64,000 bases of DNA from positions 1,426,001 to 1,490,000 of the forward strand of contig NZ_RXOE01000002.1 of assembly GCF_003965815.1 (NCBI RefSeq). Reading direction: 5' to 3'. The notes beneath the pieces were generated by a model. The model did no database searches. It saw only the letters and a program-made list of their open reading frames with translations, and was not told the origin of the DNA. The translations under genes and the position numbers were made by a program. Origin of the DNA: Variovorax gossypii (lineage in GTDB: Bacteria; Pseudomonadota; Gammaproteobacteria; Burkholderiales; Burkholderiaceae_C). Positions 42,559 to 52,572 of this stretch are shown here, one piece after another; position 1 is the stretch's first letter; each line of letters opens with the position of its first letter.

Positions 42559-43368
42559 TCAGCGATCCTTCTGCGGTCGAGATGCGATCCATGCATCAAG
42601 CTCGTCTTCCCGATATCCCATGGCGCTCTGCCCGATTTGCACGGGGCTGGGAAAGGTCTTGTCAAAGTAGCGGCTCTTCGGGTTTTGCCGCTCGTAAAAG
42701 CTTGAGCGTGAAAGACCTGTGAGGGCAATGGCCTCCTTGGAGCGCAGCAGACGCGTGCTGGGCCTGGAGGGCGGCGGCGGGGGCATGAACGCAGCGGACG
42801 GCATTTTCTTGCTGTTCAGACCCGACGAATCAGGATCGAGCAATGCAGCGCTGGCTAGAACAGGTGCAGGTGAAGTCACAGCTGCCGATGCCAAAGCGCT
42901 GGGAAGGGGGGCCGAGGAGTTGTTCACCGTCATCCCCGATTCTTCGCAATATCGAATGGCATCACAGCGGCGCAGATACGCGCCTGGTGCAACAACCTGC
43001 GCCTTGACGTAAGAGGAGGAAAAGATGGACAGTTCCTTGCGTATGACCCACGCCTGCAGATCTGTTAAACGTCGTGCACATTCGGCGAGCAAATGCTCCG
43101 ACGTTAGAGGACGCCAATCGTTGGTGGGGCTTTCCGGCAATGGGCGTCTCACCTGAAACTTTCCGACTTGTTCCAGAGGCCCTAGTCGAGCATCCGACTC
43201 GGGCTTCGCGAGTTTTCCAAGCGAGGGCATTCTCCAAGAGGCGCGATCGAGGGGCTCGTCCAGCCTCTGCTCAGGAGTGCTTGGCACCATCGCAAATGCG
43301 ACCGCCAGCGCCAGCTCATGACAGGTGATGAATTCAGATTCGGGCAGTTCGACGACGTATGGCTGCAC
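42559..43368 (-). CDS. AlpA-type regulator with an N-terminal extension
   Basis: The last 60 residues form an AlpA/excisionase-like winged helix: LLRSKEAIALTGLSRSSFYE, then FPSPVQIGQSAMGYREDELD, ending AWIASRPQKDR. The frame stays open far upstream. A GTG at 43368 with AAGGA nine bases before it gives 269 residues, and the extra part looks protein-like (QPYVVELPESEFITCHELAL, LLAECARRLTDLQAWVIRKE). Typical AlpA proteins have only about 70 residues. Shorter starts at 42933 or 42786 are therefore possible. AlpA proteins control excision and transfer genes of islands, which fits the adjacent DUF3987 and relaxase genes. Confidence 0.6.
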   Translation of the reverse strand: MQPYVVELPESEFITCHELALAVAFAMVPSTPEQRLDEPLDRASWRMPSLGKLAKPESDARLGPLEQVGKFQVRRPLPESPTNDWRPLTSEHLLAECARRLTDLQAWVIRKELSIFSSSYVKAQVVAPGAYLRRCDAIRYCEESGMTVNNSSAPLPSALASAAVTSPAPVLASAALLDPDSSGLNSKKMPSAAFMPPPPPSRPSTRLLRSKEAIALTGLSRSSFYERQNPKSRYFDKTFPSPVQIGQSAMGYREDELDAWIASRPQKDR

Positions 43369-44424
43369 GCTGAGAGATCCTTGGAGAGTTACGAGTTTTC
43401 TCGCTAGGCCGGCTCTTTTTCGGCTTGGCTGCAGGGCCCTGGCTGCGACTGCTTGACAGTCCCTGGTTGGAAATATTGTAAGAATGGGGTTGCACGGTGC
43501 GCGTGCCCCCAGGGAGCGGTGAGCGCTTCGACGTAAGGATCGCGACTCGAATGCTTGCTTGCAATCGCCACTGTTTTGCGCCGCACTCCGCATAGTCGTC
43601 CAGGCTGAATGCTCACTCAAGACGCGGGCTGCTCTTCGGGCGCAACTCGCGCTAGTTCGCTCGAATACCTCAAGGTTGACGTCCATCAGTCGTGCTCGCA
43701 GCATCTGTCCGGCGCGCTCGCCTGTCTCGGTGCGGCGCGTCTGCACGGTAGACAGATCTCGCGCAGTTGCTGAACGCTCAGGTGGTCGAGGCCGGTGCCG
43801 ACCCTCCGGGTGAGGGCATGCTAGTCCTCCTGCGGAATACCAAGACTTTGGGGCATGGGTGGCCGGCCAGGTTGTAATGCAGAAGGTGCCCGAGACCTCC
43901 GTGCTCAAATAGCCATGGCCTTCCGAAGGCACCGCATGCGGTTCCCTGGTCGTTTGGGAACTCGGCTGGCAGGTTGCTTAACGCCTTCTCGATGCGCTTG
44001 ATCAGCGATTTCTTCCCTCCGGCATCGGTCCAGTCATCGATTCCCATGCCAATCACTTGGGTTGGAGTCCGACTTGGTGAACTCTATGCTCCCAATGGCC
44101 TTGTGATGCTGTACGACGATGTGCTGACGATGAACCCCTTAACGTCGCATCTCGACTGGTTTGAACGCAAAGCGACGTCCTAAGGTGCTCGCTGACCGTG
44201 GCTGGAGGCGGTACAGCCGAGATATTCTTCGGACGAAACTATTCGCGGAGGAGAGCGCGATTCGACAGTGGCGCGGCATCTATAGCTGGGCACGCATTTG
44301 TCGGCACCCAGGAGGAAGGGATGCGCGTTTGCTTAATGGACGGTGCCGAGCCCGGCACCAAATACCCGACATGAGCCTCGCGCGACACAGCGGGACCTTT
44401 TCTTGGGTGCGCAAAGCATGTGTG
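43369..44424. other. Gene-poor scar between the mobile element and the hpa operon
   Basis: About one kilobase has only short, conflicting open frames on both strands, none with a good ribosome site or family pattern. A consensus -35 TTGACA occurs at about 43454. An integrase would be expected on this side of an AlpA-controlled island but none is seen, so this is probably decayed element DNA. Confidence 0.5.
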
Positions 44425-45150
44425 TCATGCAGCGGGCGGGATGCCGGCGCGCCGGAGCATCGTCTCGAAGATGAGGCGGTGCGTTTCTGCGCTGCCAGCG
44501 ACGCGGGTTTCCGGTACGGCCTTGAGGATTTCTGTAGGGATCCGGCGATTCGAACCACGGCCGGCGTCCGAAGCCAGTTGGATCTCACAGCCGCGCTGCA
44601 GCGTCCACAGCCGGTTGAATGCCGAGGGAATGTTCGGTCCGACGACGAGCAGGCCATGATTGCGAAGGATCAGGTGGTTTCGCTTTCCAAGCGAGGCGAC
44701 GAGTCGCGGTTGCTCGTCTTCTTTGGTCGTGACGCCTTCGTACTCGTGGTATGCCACGTCCTCATACAGCATCGCGGTGTAGAAATTGTCGTGCCGCAGG
44801 CCTTCCTCCTTGCACGAGATCGCGCATCCCGCGGTGGTGTGCACGTGCATGATGCAATGTGCGTCTTCGCGGGCGGCGTGAATGGCGCTGTGAATGATGA
44901 AGCCGGCCTTGTTGACACATCCACCACTGCCGTCGCGCACATTGCCGTCGATATCGATGCGAACAAGATTCTCCGGCGTCACTTCGGAGTAGTGCAGGCC
45001 GAAGGGATTGATCAGGTACTGCGCCTTTTCGTCCGCTGGCGTTGGAACCCGGACCGTGATGTGGTTGAAGATGAGTTCGGTCCAACCTAGCCAATCGAAC
45101 AGGCGGTAGCAGTTCGCGAGGTCGCGGCGCAATTGTGTTTCAGTTTCCAT
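44425..45150 (-). CDS. Class II aldolase/adducin-family enzyme, putative decarboxylase
   Basis: This encodes 241 residues. The fold is shown by LIFNHITVRV near the N-terminus and by the zinc ligands HVHTTAG (two His in an HxH) and RNHGLLVVG (third His). The family includes fuculose aldolases and also hydroxy-aromatic decarboxylases such as 3,4-dihydroxyphthalate 2-decarboxylase of actinobacterial phthalate operons. It is the last gene of a 12-kb catabolic operon, 21 bp after an aldehyde dehydrogenase gene. A decarboxylase step before ring cleavage would make sense here. A simple aldolase role on a sugar-like acid is less likely in this setting. Confidence 0.8.
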   Translation of the reverse strand: METETQLRRDLANCYRLFDWLGWTELIFNHITVRVPTPADEKAQYLINPFGLHYSEVTPENLVRIDIDGNVRDGSGGCVNKAGFIIHSAIHAAREDAHCIMHVHTTAGCAISCKEEGLRHDNFYTAMLYEDVAYHEYEGVTTKEDEQPRLVASLGKRNHLILRNHGLLVVGPNIPSAFNRLWTLQRGCEIQLASDAGRGSNRRIPTEILKAVPETRVAGSAETHRLIFETMLRRAGIPPAA

Positions 45151-45171
45151 CGTGCAAATTCCTCTCGTTCG

Positions 45172-46629
45172 TCAAAGTCCGCCAATGCACATGTACTTGG
45201 TGTGCATGTACTCTTCGATGCCCAGTCGGGATCCTTCGCGGCCCATACCCGATTGCTTGACGCCCCCGAAAGGCGCCACGGCCGTGCTGATGATGCCGGT
45301 GTTGATGCCCACCATGCCGGCCTGTATGGCGTCGGCAACCCGCCAGACCCGTGCAATGTCGCGAGAGTAGAAATAGGAGGCGAGACCAAATTCCGACGAG
45401 TTGGCGATGGCGATGGCCTCGTCTTCGGAACGAAAGCGCATGATCGGTGCCACGGGCCCGAAGATCTCCTCGTTCGCGATGCGCATCTCGGGTGTGACTT
45501 CGGCCACCACCGTGGGTTCAAAGAAGGTGCCGCCCAGCCGGTGGCGAGCGCCGCCGGCGGCAATGCGTGCGCCCTTGCCGACGGCATCGTCGAGCAGCGT
45601 AAGTACCTTGTCCAGGGCCGCATCGTCGATCAGCGGACCCTGTTGGACGTCGGCATCTCTACCATCCCCTACCTTGAGGGCCTTGACGGCAATCGACAGC
45701 TTGGCAACGAAGGCGTCATGGATCCCTTCCTGGACTAGGAGCCTGTTGGCGCAGACACAGGTTTGGCCGCTGTTGCGGTACTTGGAGGCGATGGCGCCCT
45801 CGACAGCTGCATCAACATCTGCATCGTCGAAGACGATGAATGGTGCGTTGCCGCCAAGTTCGAGCGATAGCCGCTTGAGAGTCGGGGCACACTGGCTCGC
45901 GAGCAGGCGTCCGATCTCGGTGGAGCCCGTGAAGCTGAGCTTGCGAACAGTCGGGTTATTGGTCAGCTCGGCTCCGATCTCCCGTGCGGTGCCTGTGATC
46001 ACGTTGAGGACACCGGGAGGAACCCCGGCGCGCTCCGCGAGTGCCGCTAGAGCCAGGGCGGACAGTGGCGTCTGCTCGGCCGGCTTGACGATGATCGTGC
46101 AGCCAGCTGCCAAGGCGGGCGCCACCTTGCGAGTGATCATGGCGGCGGGGAAATTCCAAGGTGTAATGGCGGCGCAGACGCCCACGGGCTCGCGCTTGAC
46201 CAGGATCTGCTTGTCGGCCCAGGGAGATGGCACGACATCGCCGTAGGTCCTCTTGGCTTCCTCGGCAAACCACTCGATGTACGAGGCGGCATAGCCGATC
46301 TCGCCCTTGGCCTCTGCCAATGGTTTGCCTTGCTCCGCAGTCATGATTGCGGCGAGATCGTCCTGGTGTTCCAGCATCAGTTCGTACCAGCGACGCAGGA
46401 CACGCGCTCGGTGCTCGGCAGTAGTGCGGCTCCAGCCTTTGTACGCGGCGTCGGCGGCCTCGATGGCTCGGCGCGTTGCGTCGCGTCCGGCACGCGGGAC
46501 GGCGCCGACGATCTCGCCGCCGGAGGGATTGCGAACCTCGATGGCAGGAGCACTCTTATCGTCGAGCCAGCGGCCGTCGACGAAGATCTGCGAGCGAAGC
46601 AGGGAGGGGGCCTTGAGTTTCAGCATCAA
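45172..46629 (-). CDS. gabD: Succinate-semialdehyde dehydrogenase (ALDH family)
   Basis: This encodes 485 residues, an NAD(P)-dependent aldehyde dehydrogenase. ALDH motifs: [45 protein letters not shown] with the general-base Glu, [11 protein letters not shown] with the catalytic Cys, and [13 protein letters not shown]. Length and motifs match GabD-type enzymes. It starts within TGATG of hpaI, whose product is succinate semialdehyde; oxidation to succinate would complete the pathway. ALDH substrate specificity is uncertain by sequence, so context carries the call. Confidence 0.88.
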   Translation of the reverse strand: MMLKLKAPSLLRSQIFVDGRWLDDKSAPAIEVRNPSGGEIVGAVPRAGRDATRRAIEAADAAYKGWSRTTAEHRARVLRRWYELMLEHQDDLAAIMTAEQGKPLAEAKGEIGYAASYIEWFAEEAKRTYGDVVPSPWADKQILVKREPVGVCAAITPWNFPAAMITRKVAPALAAGCTIIVKPAEQTPLSALALAALAERAGVPPGVLNVITGTAREIGAELTNNPTVRKLSFTGSTEIGRLLASQCAPTLKRLSLELGGNAPFIVFDDADVDAAVEGAIASKYRNSGQTCVCANRLLVQEGIHDAFVAKLSIAVKALKVGDGRDADVQQGPLIDDAALDKVLTLLDDAVGKGARIAAGGARHRLGGTFFEPTVVAEVTPEMRIANEEIFGPVAPIMRFRSEDEAIAIANSSEFGLASYFYSRDIARVWRVADAIQAGMVGINTGIISTAVAPFGGVKQSGMGREGSRLGIEEYMHTKYMCIGGL

Positions 46630-47429
46630 TAGGCTCCCGACGGTCCCACAGGAGCGGCGGTTGTGCCCCTGAAATGGACAAGCAGATCCTTGGCAGCGCG
46701 CACTAAAAGCGTGGTGTCGACTCCGATCGCGACGAAGGTGGCGCCTGTCCCCAGGTATTTCTTGGCGAGCGTCTGGTCTGCGGAAAGGACGCCCGCTGCC
46801 TTGCCAGCAGCGACGACGCAGCGAATGCCCTGGACAATGGCTTCCTGGACCTTGGGGTGCCCGGGTTGGCCGAGCAGGTCCATCGAGGCCGAGAGGTCGG
46901 CGGGGCCGAAGAACACGCCATCCACGCCTTCAACCGCAGCGATCTCGGAAACTCGGCTCAACGCAGTTGCACTCTCCACCTGCACCAGAAGACAGATGTC
47001 ATCCTGGGCCTTGTCGAGGTAGCCCTCGATTTGATTCCAGCGCGAGGAGCGGGCGAGGGCGCTTCCCACCCCGCGAACGCCATTGGGCGGATAACGCGTC
47101 GCCGACACGAGTTGCCGTGCCTGCTCAGGTGTCTCCACCATCGGGATCAGCAAGGTCTGCGCGCCGAGATCGAGCAGTTGCTTGATGTTGACCGTCGTTC
47201 CCTCCGGCGGCCGGACTACCGGGTGAGATTGGTACGGTGCGATGGCCTGCAACTGCGCAAGGACACCCCGCAGGTCGTTGGGCGCATGCTCCCCATCAAT
47301 CAGCAGCCAGTCGTAGTCGGAGGTGGCAAGGGCTTCCGCCACATAGGCGTCGGCAAAGCCGACCCAGAGACCCAACTGCACCTGGCGCTTTCTGATCGCT
47401 TGCTTGAAGGTGTTCTCAGGCATTTGCAT
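46626..47429 (-). CDS. hpaI: 4-Hydroxy-2-oxoheptanedioate aldolase
   Basis: This encodes 267 residues. HpcH/HpaI features: [20 protein letters not shown], then [11 protein letters not shown] with the catalytic His, [28 protein letters not shown] with the metal-binding Glu, and [11 protein letters not shown] with the metal-binding Asp. It splits 4-hydroxy-2-oxoheptane-1,7-dioate into pyruvate and succinate semialdehyde. The start is set at 47429 ([11 protein letters not shown]), just after the hpaH stop; the longer frame upstream would run into hpaH. Confidence 0.93.
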   Translation of the reverse strand: MQMPENTFKQAIRKRQVQLGLWVGFADAYVAEALATSDYDWLLIDGEHAPNDLRGVLAQLQAIAPYQSHPVVRPPEGTTVNIKQLLDLGAQTLLIPMVETPEQARQLVSATRYPPNGVRGVGSALARSSRWNQIEGYLDKAQDDICLLVQVESATALSRVSEIAAVEGVDGVFFGPADLSASMDLLGQPGHPKVQEAIVQGIRCVVAAGKAAGVLSADQTLAKKYLGTGATFVAIGVDTTLLVRAAKDLLVHFRGTTAAPVGPSGAY

Positions 47430-47440
47430 GGTCGGTCCCT

Positions 47441-48241
47441 TCAGGCGAATCTGAACTCGAACCGGCCGAGTGATCCGTAGTCGGCGTCGAAGACATCGCC
47501 ACGCTTGGCGGCCATGGGCCGGGTAAACGATCCGGCGAGGACCACTTGGCCCGGCAGCAAGGCGTCGCCCCAAGGAGCCAATTTCCGAGCGAGCCATGCG
47601 ATTCCAACTGCGGGATGGCCTTGAACGCCGGCGGCCAGACCGGTTTCCTCGACAACGCCGTTCTGGCGCAGGACAGCGCCGCACCACGGAAGATCGACCT
47701 CGCTCGGCCGGACCTTGTGGCCGCCAAGAATGATCCCTGCATTTGCGGCGTTGTCGCTGATGGTGTCATACACCTTGCGCATGGCCTTCGTATGCCGATC
47801 GAACTGCTCGATGCGCGAGTCGATGATCTCGATCGCCGGCTGGACATACTCCGTGGCAGCCAGCACATCCTCGATCGTCGTGCCTTCGCCTTCGAGCTTG
47901 TCCTTCAGGATAAAGGCCAGCTCGACCTCCACGCGCGGTGCGATGAACCGGTCGACAGGAATATCGCCCGGCTCGAAGAACATGTCATCGAGCAGCGTGC
48001 CGTAGTCCGGTTCCGTGATCTGGCTTGCCTGCTGCATTGCGCGGGAAGTCAGTCCGATCTTGTGTCCTTTGACGATGCGGCCCTCGGCGAGCTTGAGCTT
48101 CATCCATGTACGTGAGATGGCGTAGCCGTCCTGGATGTTCATTTCCGGAAAGCGCTTGGAAAAGTGCTCGACCTGTACGCGAGACTTCTCGCTGGCATGA
48201 AGCTCTGCAGCGAGCTGGTGGATCAAGTTGTCGTTGAGCAT
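47441..48241 (-). CDS. hpaH: 2-Oxo-hept-4-ene-1,7-dioate hydratase
   Basis: This encodes 266 residues, an HpaH/MhpD-type hydratase. Motifs include [64 protein letters not shown] and [10 protein letters not shown]. It adds water to the decarboxylated, isomerised ring-cleavage product and supplies HpaI. It follows hpaF after five bases and precedes hpaI by 11. Confidence 0.93.
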   Translation of the reverse strand: MLNDNLIHQLAAELHASEKSRVQVEHFSKRFPEMNIQDGYAISRTWMKLKLAEGRIVKGHKIGLTSRAMQQASQITEPDYGTLLDDMFFEPGDIPVDRFIAPRVEVELAFILKDKLEGEGTTIEDVLAATEYVQPAIEIIDSRIEQFDRHTKAMRKVYDTISDNAANAGIILGGHKVRPSEVDLPWCGAVLRQNGVVEETGLAAGVQGHPAVGIAWLARKLAPWGDALLPGQVVLAGSFTRPMAAKRGDVFDADYGSLGRFEFRFA

Positions 48242-48246
48242 GGAAT

Positions 48247-48657
48247 TCAGTGTTTCCTGTTGAAGAGGGGATGCAGGTTGCTGTGCTTGCCGTCATAGAC
48301 TTGCCCGAGAGGCTCGTCGATTTGCAGCGTGCAGCCCAATAGCTGCTGGCCAAAGATCGGACCGATATGCGCCTTGACGATCGCCAGGAGTTCGTCGCCC
48401 GTCTTCTTCTTGACGGCTTCCGAGCGTCCCGCGGCCATTCGCAGGTTCAGGTAGATGAACGCGTAGTCGGCCTTTCCGTCGGCCACCGCGTAGTGCGCTG
48501 CTGGAAAAGCCAATACTCGTGTGCCGCCGGTGGGGAAGGCCTGGCGTCCGTCCTCGTCGCGTTGTTCGAGCATCACGTCCGCCAAGCGCCGACAGAGCGC
48601 GGGCATATCGGTGCGGCCATCGAGATTTGGGGTGTAGAGAACGACCAGATGCGGCAT
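48247..48657 (-). CDS. hpaF: 5-Carboxymethyl-2-hydroxymuconate delta-isomerase
   Basis: This encodes 136 residues, slightly longer than E. coli HpaF (about 125). The chain begins Met-Pro-His, and after Met removal Pro1 would be the general base, as in the tautomerase family. Other family-like parts are [20 protein letters not shown] and [20 protein letters not shown]. It isomerises 5-carboxymethyl-2-hydroxymuconate in the homoprotocatechuate route. Confidence 0.9.
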   Translation of the reverse strand: MPHLVVLYTPNLDGRTDMPALCRRLADVMLEQRDEDGRQAFPTGGTRVLAFPAAHYAVADGKADYAFIYLNLRMAAGRSEAVKKKTGDELLAIVKAHIGPIFGQQLLGCTLQIDEPLGQVYDGKHSNLHPLFNRKH

Positions 48658-48678
48658 GCGGTTCGATGTCGTGGTGGG

Positions 48679-49602
48679 TCAGAGGCGGGAAACGGCTTGG
48701 AAGCCTTCGGCACTAGATGCCTGGGCCTTCGGAATGGCGTGGCCGTCTTGTGGTGTTACCGGAAACAGGGCGTTGATCTGCCCGGTCGCGGAGGATCCGA
48801 AGTAGGGCGTCACGACTTCGGCCTTGCCGGCGTAGGCCGACCAGCCCAGCGCGCCCAGCAGCATGGCCGTGTCGTGCATAAAACCCTCGCCGTGGCCTTT
48901 GACGGCGTACTCCGGCAGCATGGTGCAGAAGTCGACCCACTCACCGTTCTCCCACATCTTCACCACGTCGCGGTCCATGCGCTCGAGCAGCGGGCTCCAG
49001 ACGCGGTCAGCAAACTGCGGGGCCAGCCCGTTCTGCGCGAAGCGGTGGGACAGCGAGCCGCTGGCGAGAAAGGCCACCGTGCCGTCGTAGTGATCCTCTA
49101 CCGCGCGGCGCATGGCCCAGCCCAGGCGCGCACTGTCATTGAGGTAGTGACTGGTGCACAGAGCCGAGACGCAGATTGCCTTGAAGCGCAAATCTTCGTT
49201 CATGTAGCGCATTGGCACCAAGGTTCCATACTCCGGGCCCAGCGTGGTGGCTTCGTGCGCCAGCGTTTCCACACCCCAGTCGTTGCACGATTTCGCAAGC
49301 AGCCTTCCGAGCACAGGGTTTCCCGGAATCTCGTAGGGCATGTTGCTGATGAAGTGCGGTAGCTCGTTGCTGGTGTAGACGCCCTGGAAGCGCGGGCCGC
49401 AGTTGATGTGATAGCTGGCATTGACCAGCCAGTGGGTGTCAAACACCACGATGGTGTCTACCCCCAATTCACGGCAGCGCCGGCCGATCTCCTTCAGACC
49501 ATCGATGGCGGACCGTCGGCTGCCCTTGCGTGGACCGTCCAGCTCGCTCAAATAGAGCGAAGGCACGTGCGTGATCTTGGCGGCGAGAGCAAGCTTGCCC
49601 AT
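48679..49602 (-). CDS. hpaD: 3,4-Dihydroxyphenylacetate 2,3-dioxygenase
   Basis: This encodes 307 residues, close in wording to E. coli HpaD: MGKLALAAKITHVPSLYLSE, VDTIVVFDTHWLVNASYHIN, GVYTSNELPHFI, LEYGTLVPMRYMNEDLRFK-like, ASGSLSHRF, MLPEY and GEGFMHDTAMLLGALGW. It is a class III (LigB-fold) extradiol enzyme that uses Fe(II) bound by two His and a Glu, and cleaves homoprotocatechuate. It is the key enzyme that identifies the pathway. The start at 49602 lies two bases after the hpaE stop. It is unrelated to the VOC-type dioxygenase at 32.9 kb. Confidence 0.95.
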   Translation of the reverse strand: MGKLALAAKITHVPSLYLSELDGPRKGSRRSAIDGLKEIGRRCRELGVDTIVVFDTHWLVNASYHINCGPRFQGVYTSNELPHFISNMPYEIPGNPVLGRLLAKSCNDWGVETLAHEATTLGPEYGTLVPMRYMNEDLRFKAICVSALCTSHYLNDSARLGWAMRRAVEDHYDGTVAFLASGSLSHRFAQNGLAPQFADRVWSPLLERMDRDVVKMWENGEWVDFCTMLPEYAVKGHGEGFMHDTAMLLGALGWSAYAGKAEVVTPYFGSSATGQINALFPVTPQDGHAIPKAQASSAEGFQAVSRL

Positions 49603-49604
49603 GG

Positions 49605-51065
49605 TCACACGCCCCAGTGCGGAATGTGGTGCGAACCCAGCGACACCGCCACGTTCTTCGGCTCGCAGAACACTTCGTAGCTCCAGGTGCCGCCTTCGCG
49701 ACCGGTGCCCGAGGCCTTGGTGCCGCCGAAGGGCTGGCGCAGGTCGCGAACGTTCTGGCTGTTGACGAAGCACATGCCGGCCTCGACGGCGGCGGCCACG
49801 CGGTGGGCTTTGCCGATGTTCTCGGTCCACACGTAGCTGGAGAGGCCGTACTGGATGTCGTTGGCCAGCTCGATGGCGTGGGCCTCGTCCCTGAACGGAA
49901 TGAGGCAGGCCACCGGGCCGAAGATCTCGTCCTGCGCGATCTTCATGCGGTTGTCCACGTCGGCGAACACGGTGGGTGTCACGTAGTTGCCCTTCTTCAC
50001 CCGGTTGGGCAGGTTCGAGGGCGCTTCCAGCCCGCCGCACAGCAGCGTCGCGCCTTCCTTCGGGCCCAGCTCGATGTAGCTGCGCACCTTGGCCAGGTGC
50101 GCCTGCGAGATCATCGGGCCGACGATGGTCTTCTCGTCCAGCGGGTCGCCCACGGTGATGCGCCTGGCGCGCTCGGCGAACTTGGCTGCGAAGTCCGCGT
50201 AGATCGACTGCTGCACCAGGATGCGCGAGCCGGCGGTGCAGCGCTCGCCGTTGTTGCTGAAGATCATGAACACGGCCGCGTCGAGCGCGCGGTCGAGGTC
50301 GGCGTCCTCGAAGATCACGAAGGGGCTCTTGCCGCCGAGTTCCATGCTGAACTTCTTGAGGCCTGCGCTCTTCACGATGCGGTTGCCGGTGGCGGTGGAG
50401 CCGGTGAAGGAAATGGCGCGCACGTCGGGGTGAGCCACCAGCGGCTCGCCGGCTTCCTTGCCGTAGCCGTGCACCAGGTTCAGCACGCCCGGCGGAATGC
50501 CGGCTTCCAGCGCCAGCTCGCCCAGGCGCGCGGCTGTCAGCGGCGAGAGCTCGCTCATCTTCAGCACCGCGGTGTTGCCGAAGGCCAGGCAGGGCGCGAC
50601 CTTCCAGGTGGCCGTCATGAAGGGCACGTTCCACGGGCTGATGAGCGCGCACACGCCCACCGGGTGGAACAGCGTGTAGTTCAGGTGCGTGGGCGTGGGG
50701 TAGGTGTGGCCGTCGACGCGCGTGCACATCTCGGCGAAGTAGTAGAAGTTGTCGGCCGCGCGCGGCACCAATTGCTTGCCGGTCTGGGCGATGACCTGGC
50801 CGCAGTCGTTGGTCTCGGTCTGCGCGATCTCGGGCACGTTCTTCGCGATCAGGTCGCCGAGCTTGCGGATGAGCTTCGCGCGCTCGGGCGCGGGCATGCC
50901 GGCCCACTTGGGAAAGGCTTCCTTCGCGGCGGCCACTGCCGCGTTGACCTCGGCCTCGCCGCCCGAGGCGACTTCGGCCAGCACTTCCTGCGTGGCGGGG
51001 TTGACGGTCTCGAAGTAGTCCGAGCCCTTGACGGACTTGCCGCCGATGAGATGGTCGATTCGCAT
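49605..51065 (-). CDS. hpaE: 5-Carboxymethyl-2-hydroxymuconate semialdehyde dehydrogenase
   Basis: This encodes 486 residues. ALDH motifs: ISPWNVPFMTATWKVAPCLA, FTGSTATGNRIVKSA, MELGGKSPFVIFEDAD, NNGERCTAGSRILVQ with the catalytic Cys, and DEIFGPVACLIPF. The start MRIDHLIGGKSVKGSDYFE is HpaE-like. It oxidises the aldehyde made by HpaD to 5-carboxymethyl-2-hydroxymuconate. Third codon positions are almost all G or C, clearly more uniform than in hpaI, hpaF or hpaG around it, which suggests replacement by a copy from a different background. Confidence 0.93.
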   Translation of the reverse strand: MRIDHLIGGKSVKGSDYFETVNPATQEVLAEVASGGEAEVNAAVAAAKEAFPKWAGMPAPERAKLIRKLGDLIAKNVPEIAQTETNDCGQVIAQTGKQLVPRAADNFYYFAEMCTRVDGHTYPTPTHLNYTLFHPVGVCALISPWNVPFMTATWKVAPCLAFGNTAVLKMSELSPLTAARLGELALEAGIPPGVLNLVHGYGKEAGEPLVAHPDVRAISFTGSTATGNRIVKSAGLKKFSMELGGKSPFVIFEDADLDRALDAAVFMIFSNNGERCTAGSRILVQQSIYADFAAKFAERARRITVGDPLDEKTIVGPMISQAHLAKVRSYIELGPKEGATLLCGGLEAPSNLPNRVKKGNYVTPTVFADVDNRMKIAQDEIFGPVACLIPFRDEAHAIELANDIQYGLSSYVWTENIGKAHRVAAAVEAGMCFVNSQNVRDLRQPFGGTKASGTGREGGTWSYEVFCEPKNVAVSLGSHHIPHWGV

Positions 51066-51098
51066 GTCTTGGTTCCAGTATTGATTGCCAGGGTCGGG

Positions 51099-51854
51099 TT
51101 AGCGCCCGAAAATTTCGTCGCCCGCGATGGTGTTCATCAGTCGGCCGATGCCCTCGATCTCGCAGATCACTTCATCGCCTGTCTTCACGTCGACCACGCC
51201 CTCCGGTGTGCCGGTGAGGATGACGTCACCAGGAGAGAGCGTCATGAACGCACTCAGGTACTCGATGAGATAGGGAATGTCGAACACGAAGTCGCGAGTG
51301 TTGCCCTCTTGGGTCACTTGGCCATTTACCAGGGTCCGCATCTGCAACGCGACCTCCTCACCGACATCGGCAGCATCCACGAACCACGGGCCCAGGACCG
51401 TTCCTCCGTCGCGGTTCTTCACGCGCAGATTGGGGCGATACCAGTTTTCGAGGTAGTCGCGAATCGCGTAGTCGTTGGCCACCGTGTAACCCGCCACATG
51501 TTCCATGGCGGTTTCGCGTCGCACCTTGCGGGCTTCCTTGCCGATGACGACGGCCAGTTCGCACTCGTAGTGCATGAACTTCACGCCCGCCGGGCGGCGT
51601 GTCACGCCTCGGTGGCCGATCACGCCGCCGGGGCCCTTCAAGAAGGCCAGTGGTTCTTCCTGCGCTCCAAAGGACAGCTCCTTGGCGTGATCGGCATAGT
51701 TCAGGCCCAGGGCAATGATGGTGCCGACCTCGAACGGCGGCAACCACACCACGGCGTCTTCGGTGGCGACACGCCCATCAGCCAGTTGCACTCCTTGATG
51801 ATGAGGCACTGCTTCGTGAATGGCGCCTGCGTATGCAACACGCGCGCGTTTCAT
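51099..51854 (-). CDS. hpaG2: HpaG2-type FAH-family decarboxylase/isomerase subunit
   Basis: This encodes 251 residues. FAH-family core: ALGLNYADHAKELSFGAQEE, YECELAVVIGKEARKV with metal-binding Glu, ANDYAIRDYLENWYRPN and LSPGDVILTGTPEGVVDVKT. With the HpaG1 protein encoded just upstream it corresponds to the two halves of E. coli HpaG. HpaG decarboxylates 5-oxopent-3-ene-1,2,5-tricarboxylate and isomerises the product. The start overlaps the hpaG1 stop by four bases. Confidence 0.9.
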   Translation of the reverse strand: MKRARVAYAGAIHEAVPHHQGVQLADGRVATEDAVVWLPPFEVGTIIALGLNYADHAKELSFGAQEEPLAFLKGPGGVIGHRGVTRRPAGVKFMHYECELAVVIGKEARKVRRETAMEHVAGYTVANDYAIRDYLENWYRPNLRVKNRDGGTVLGPWFVDAADVGEEVALQMRTLVNGQVTQEGNTRDFVFDIPYLIEYLSAFMTLSPGDVILTGTPEGVVDVKTGDEVICEIEGIGRLMNTIAGDEIFGR

Positions 51855-52534
51855 TGATCTTCTCCGACGAAGCTGGCGTGCACCGTGGCGACGCCACGGA
51901 TCTCGACAGAGGCCTGTTGTCCCTTGCGAGCGCGGGGGGCGCCGTGCGGCACACCGAGCAGCAGCAGGTCGCCGGGAGAAAGGGTCATGAAGTCCGTGAC
52001 ATCTGCGAGCAGTTGGGCCGCTGGACGGACCATGTTGTTCAGCGAGGATTCCTGGACGAGCTGGTCATCCAGATAGGTGCGCAAGGTCAGCGCGCCAGGA
52101 TCGGTGACGGTCTGTTGCGCGACGACCTCATCGGCGACGATCAACGATCCATCTCTAGCCTTGAATCGGATCGAGGGGCGGTAGAAGCTCTCGTGGGGCA
52201 CACTCAGGTCCGCAACCACGGTGTAGCCGGCGACATATTCGAATGCGTCGTCGACGGAGACGCGGCATGCGGTGCGACCGATCACCAGCGCCAGCGACCC
52301 TCCGACTTCCCACTCGTGGGTTGCCTGCGACGTGATCACCCTTGCGCCGGACGGCTGGAAGGTGTTTCGAGGCTTGACGTACAGCACGGGTGCCTTTGGT
52401 GCGCCCTTGTACGGCAGTTCGTGGATGCTGTCGCCCAGCGCCGCCAGCGCATGCCGATCATTGAGCAAGGTGCCGTAGACCGTGCCTGTCAGCTGGTACG
52501 GTGCGTAGTTGAAGTGATAGTCGTGGGGGTTCAA
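51851..52534 (-). CDS. hpaG1: HpaG1-type FAH-family decarboxylase/isomerase subunit
   Basis: This encodes 227 residues, the partner of HpaG2. Motifs include VYGTLLNDRHALAALGDSIH, then PYKGAPKAPVLYVKPRNTF. WEVGGSLALVIGRTACRVS follows, where the usual E-x-E metal motif is altered to E-V-G-G, then LSPGDLLLLGVPHGAPRA. In E. coli HpaG the N-terminal half also has lost catalytic residues, so this subunit may be structural or the isomerase half. The start at 52534 follows a small gene by 38 bp. Confidence 0.87.
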   Translation of the reverse strand: MNPHDYHFNYAPYQLTGTVYGTLLNDRHALAALGDSIHELPYKGAPKAPVLYVKPRNTFQPSGARVITSQATHEWEVGGSLALVIGRTACRVSVDDAFEYVAGYTVVADLSVPHESFYRPSIRFKARDGSLIVADEVVAQQTVTDPGALTLRTYLDDQLVQESSLNNMVRPAAQLLADVTDFMTLSPGDLLLLGVPHGAPRARKGQQASVEIRGVATVHASFVGEDQ

Positions 52535-52572
52535 AGTCAGGGCTCCGCTGGCCGCGGTGGCGGCCGTCGCGT

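Noticed and set aside
43778..44056. 92-codon minus-strand frame in the gene-poor scar
   Set aside because: Part of it looks protein-like, but there is no ribosome site, no family match and a conflicting plus-strand frame; kept as an unassigned region.
49617..51857. 746-codon plus-strand frame opposite hpaE and hpaG2
   Set aside because: The composition (Ala, Val, His, Gly runs) is that of an antisense shadow of high-GC genes; hpaE on the other strand has clear ALDH motifs.
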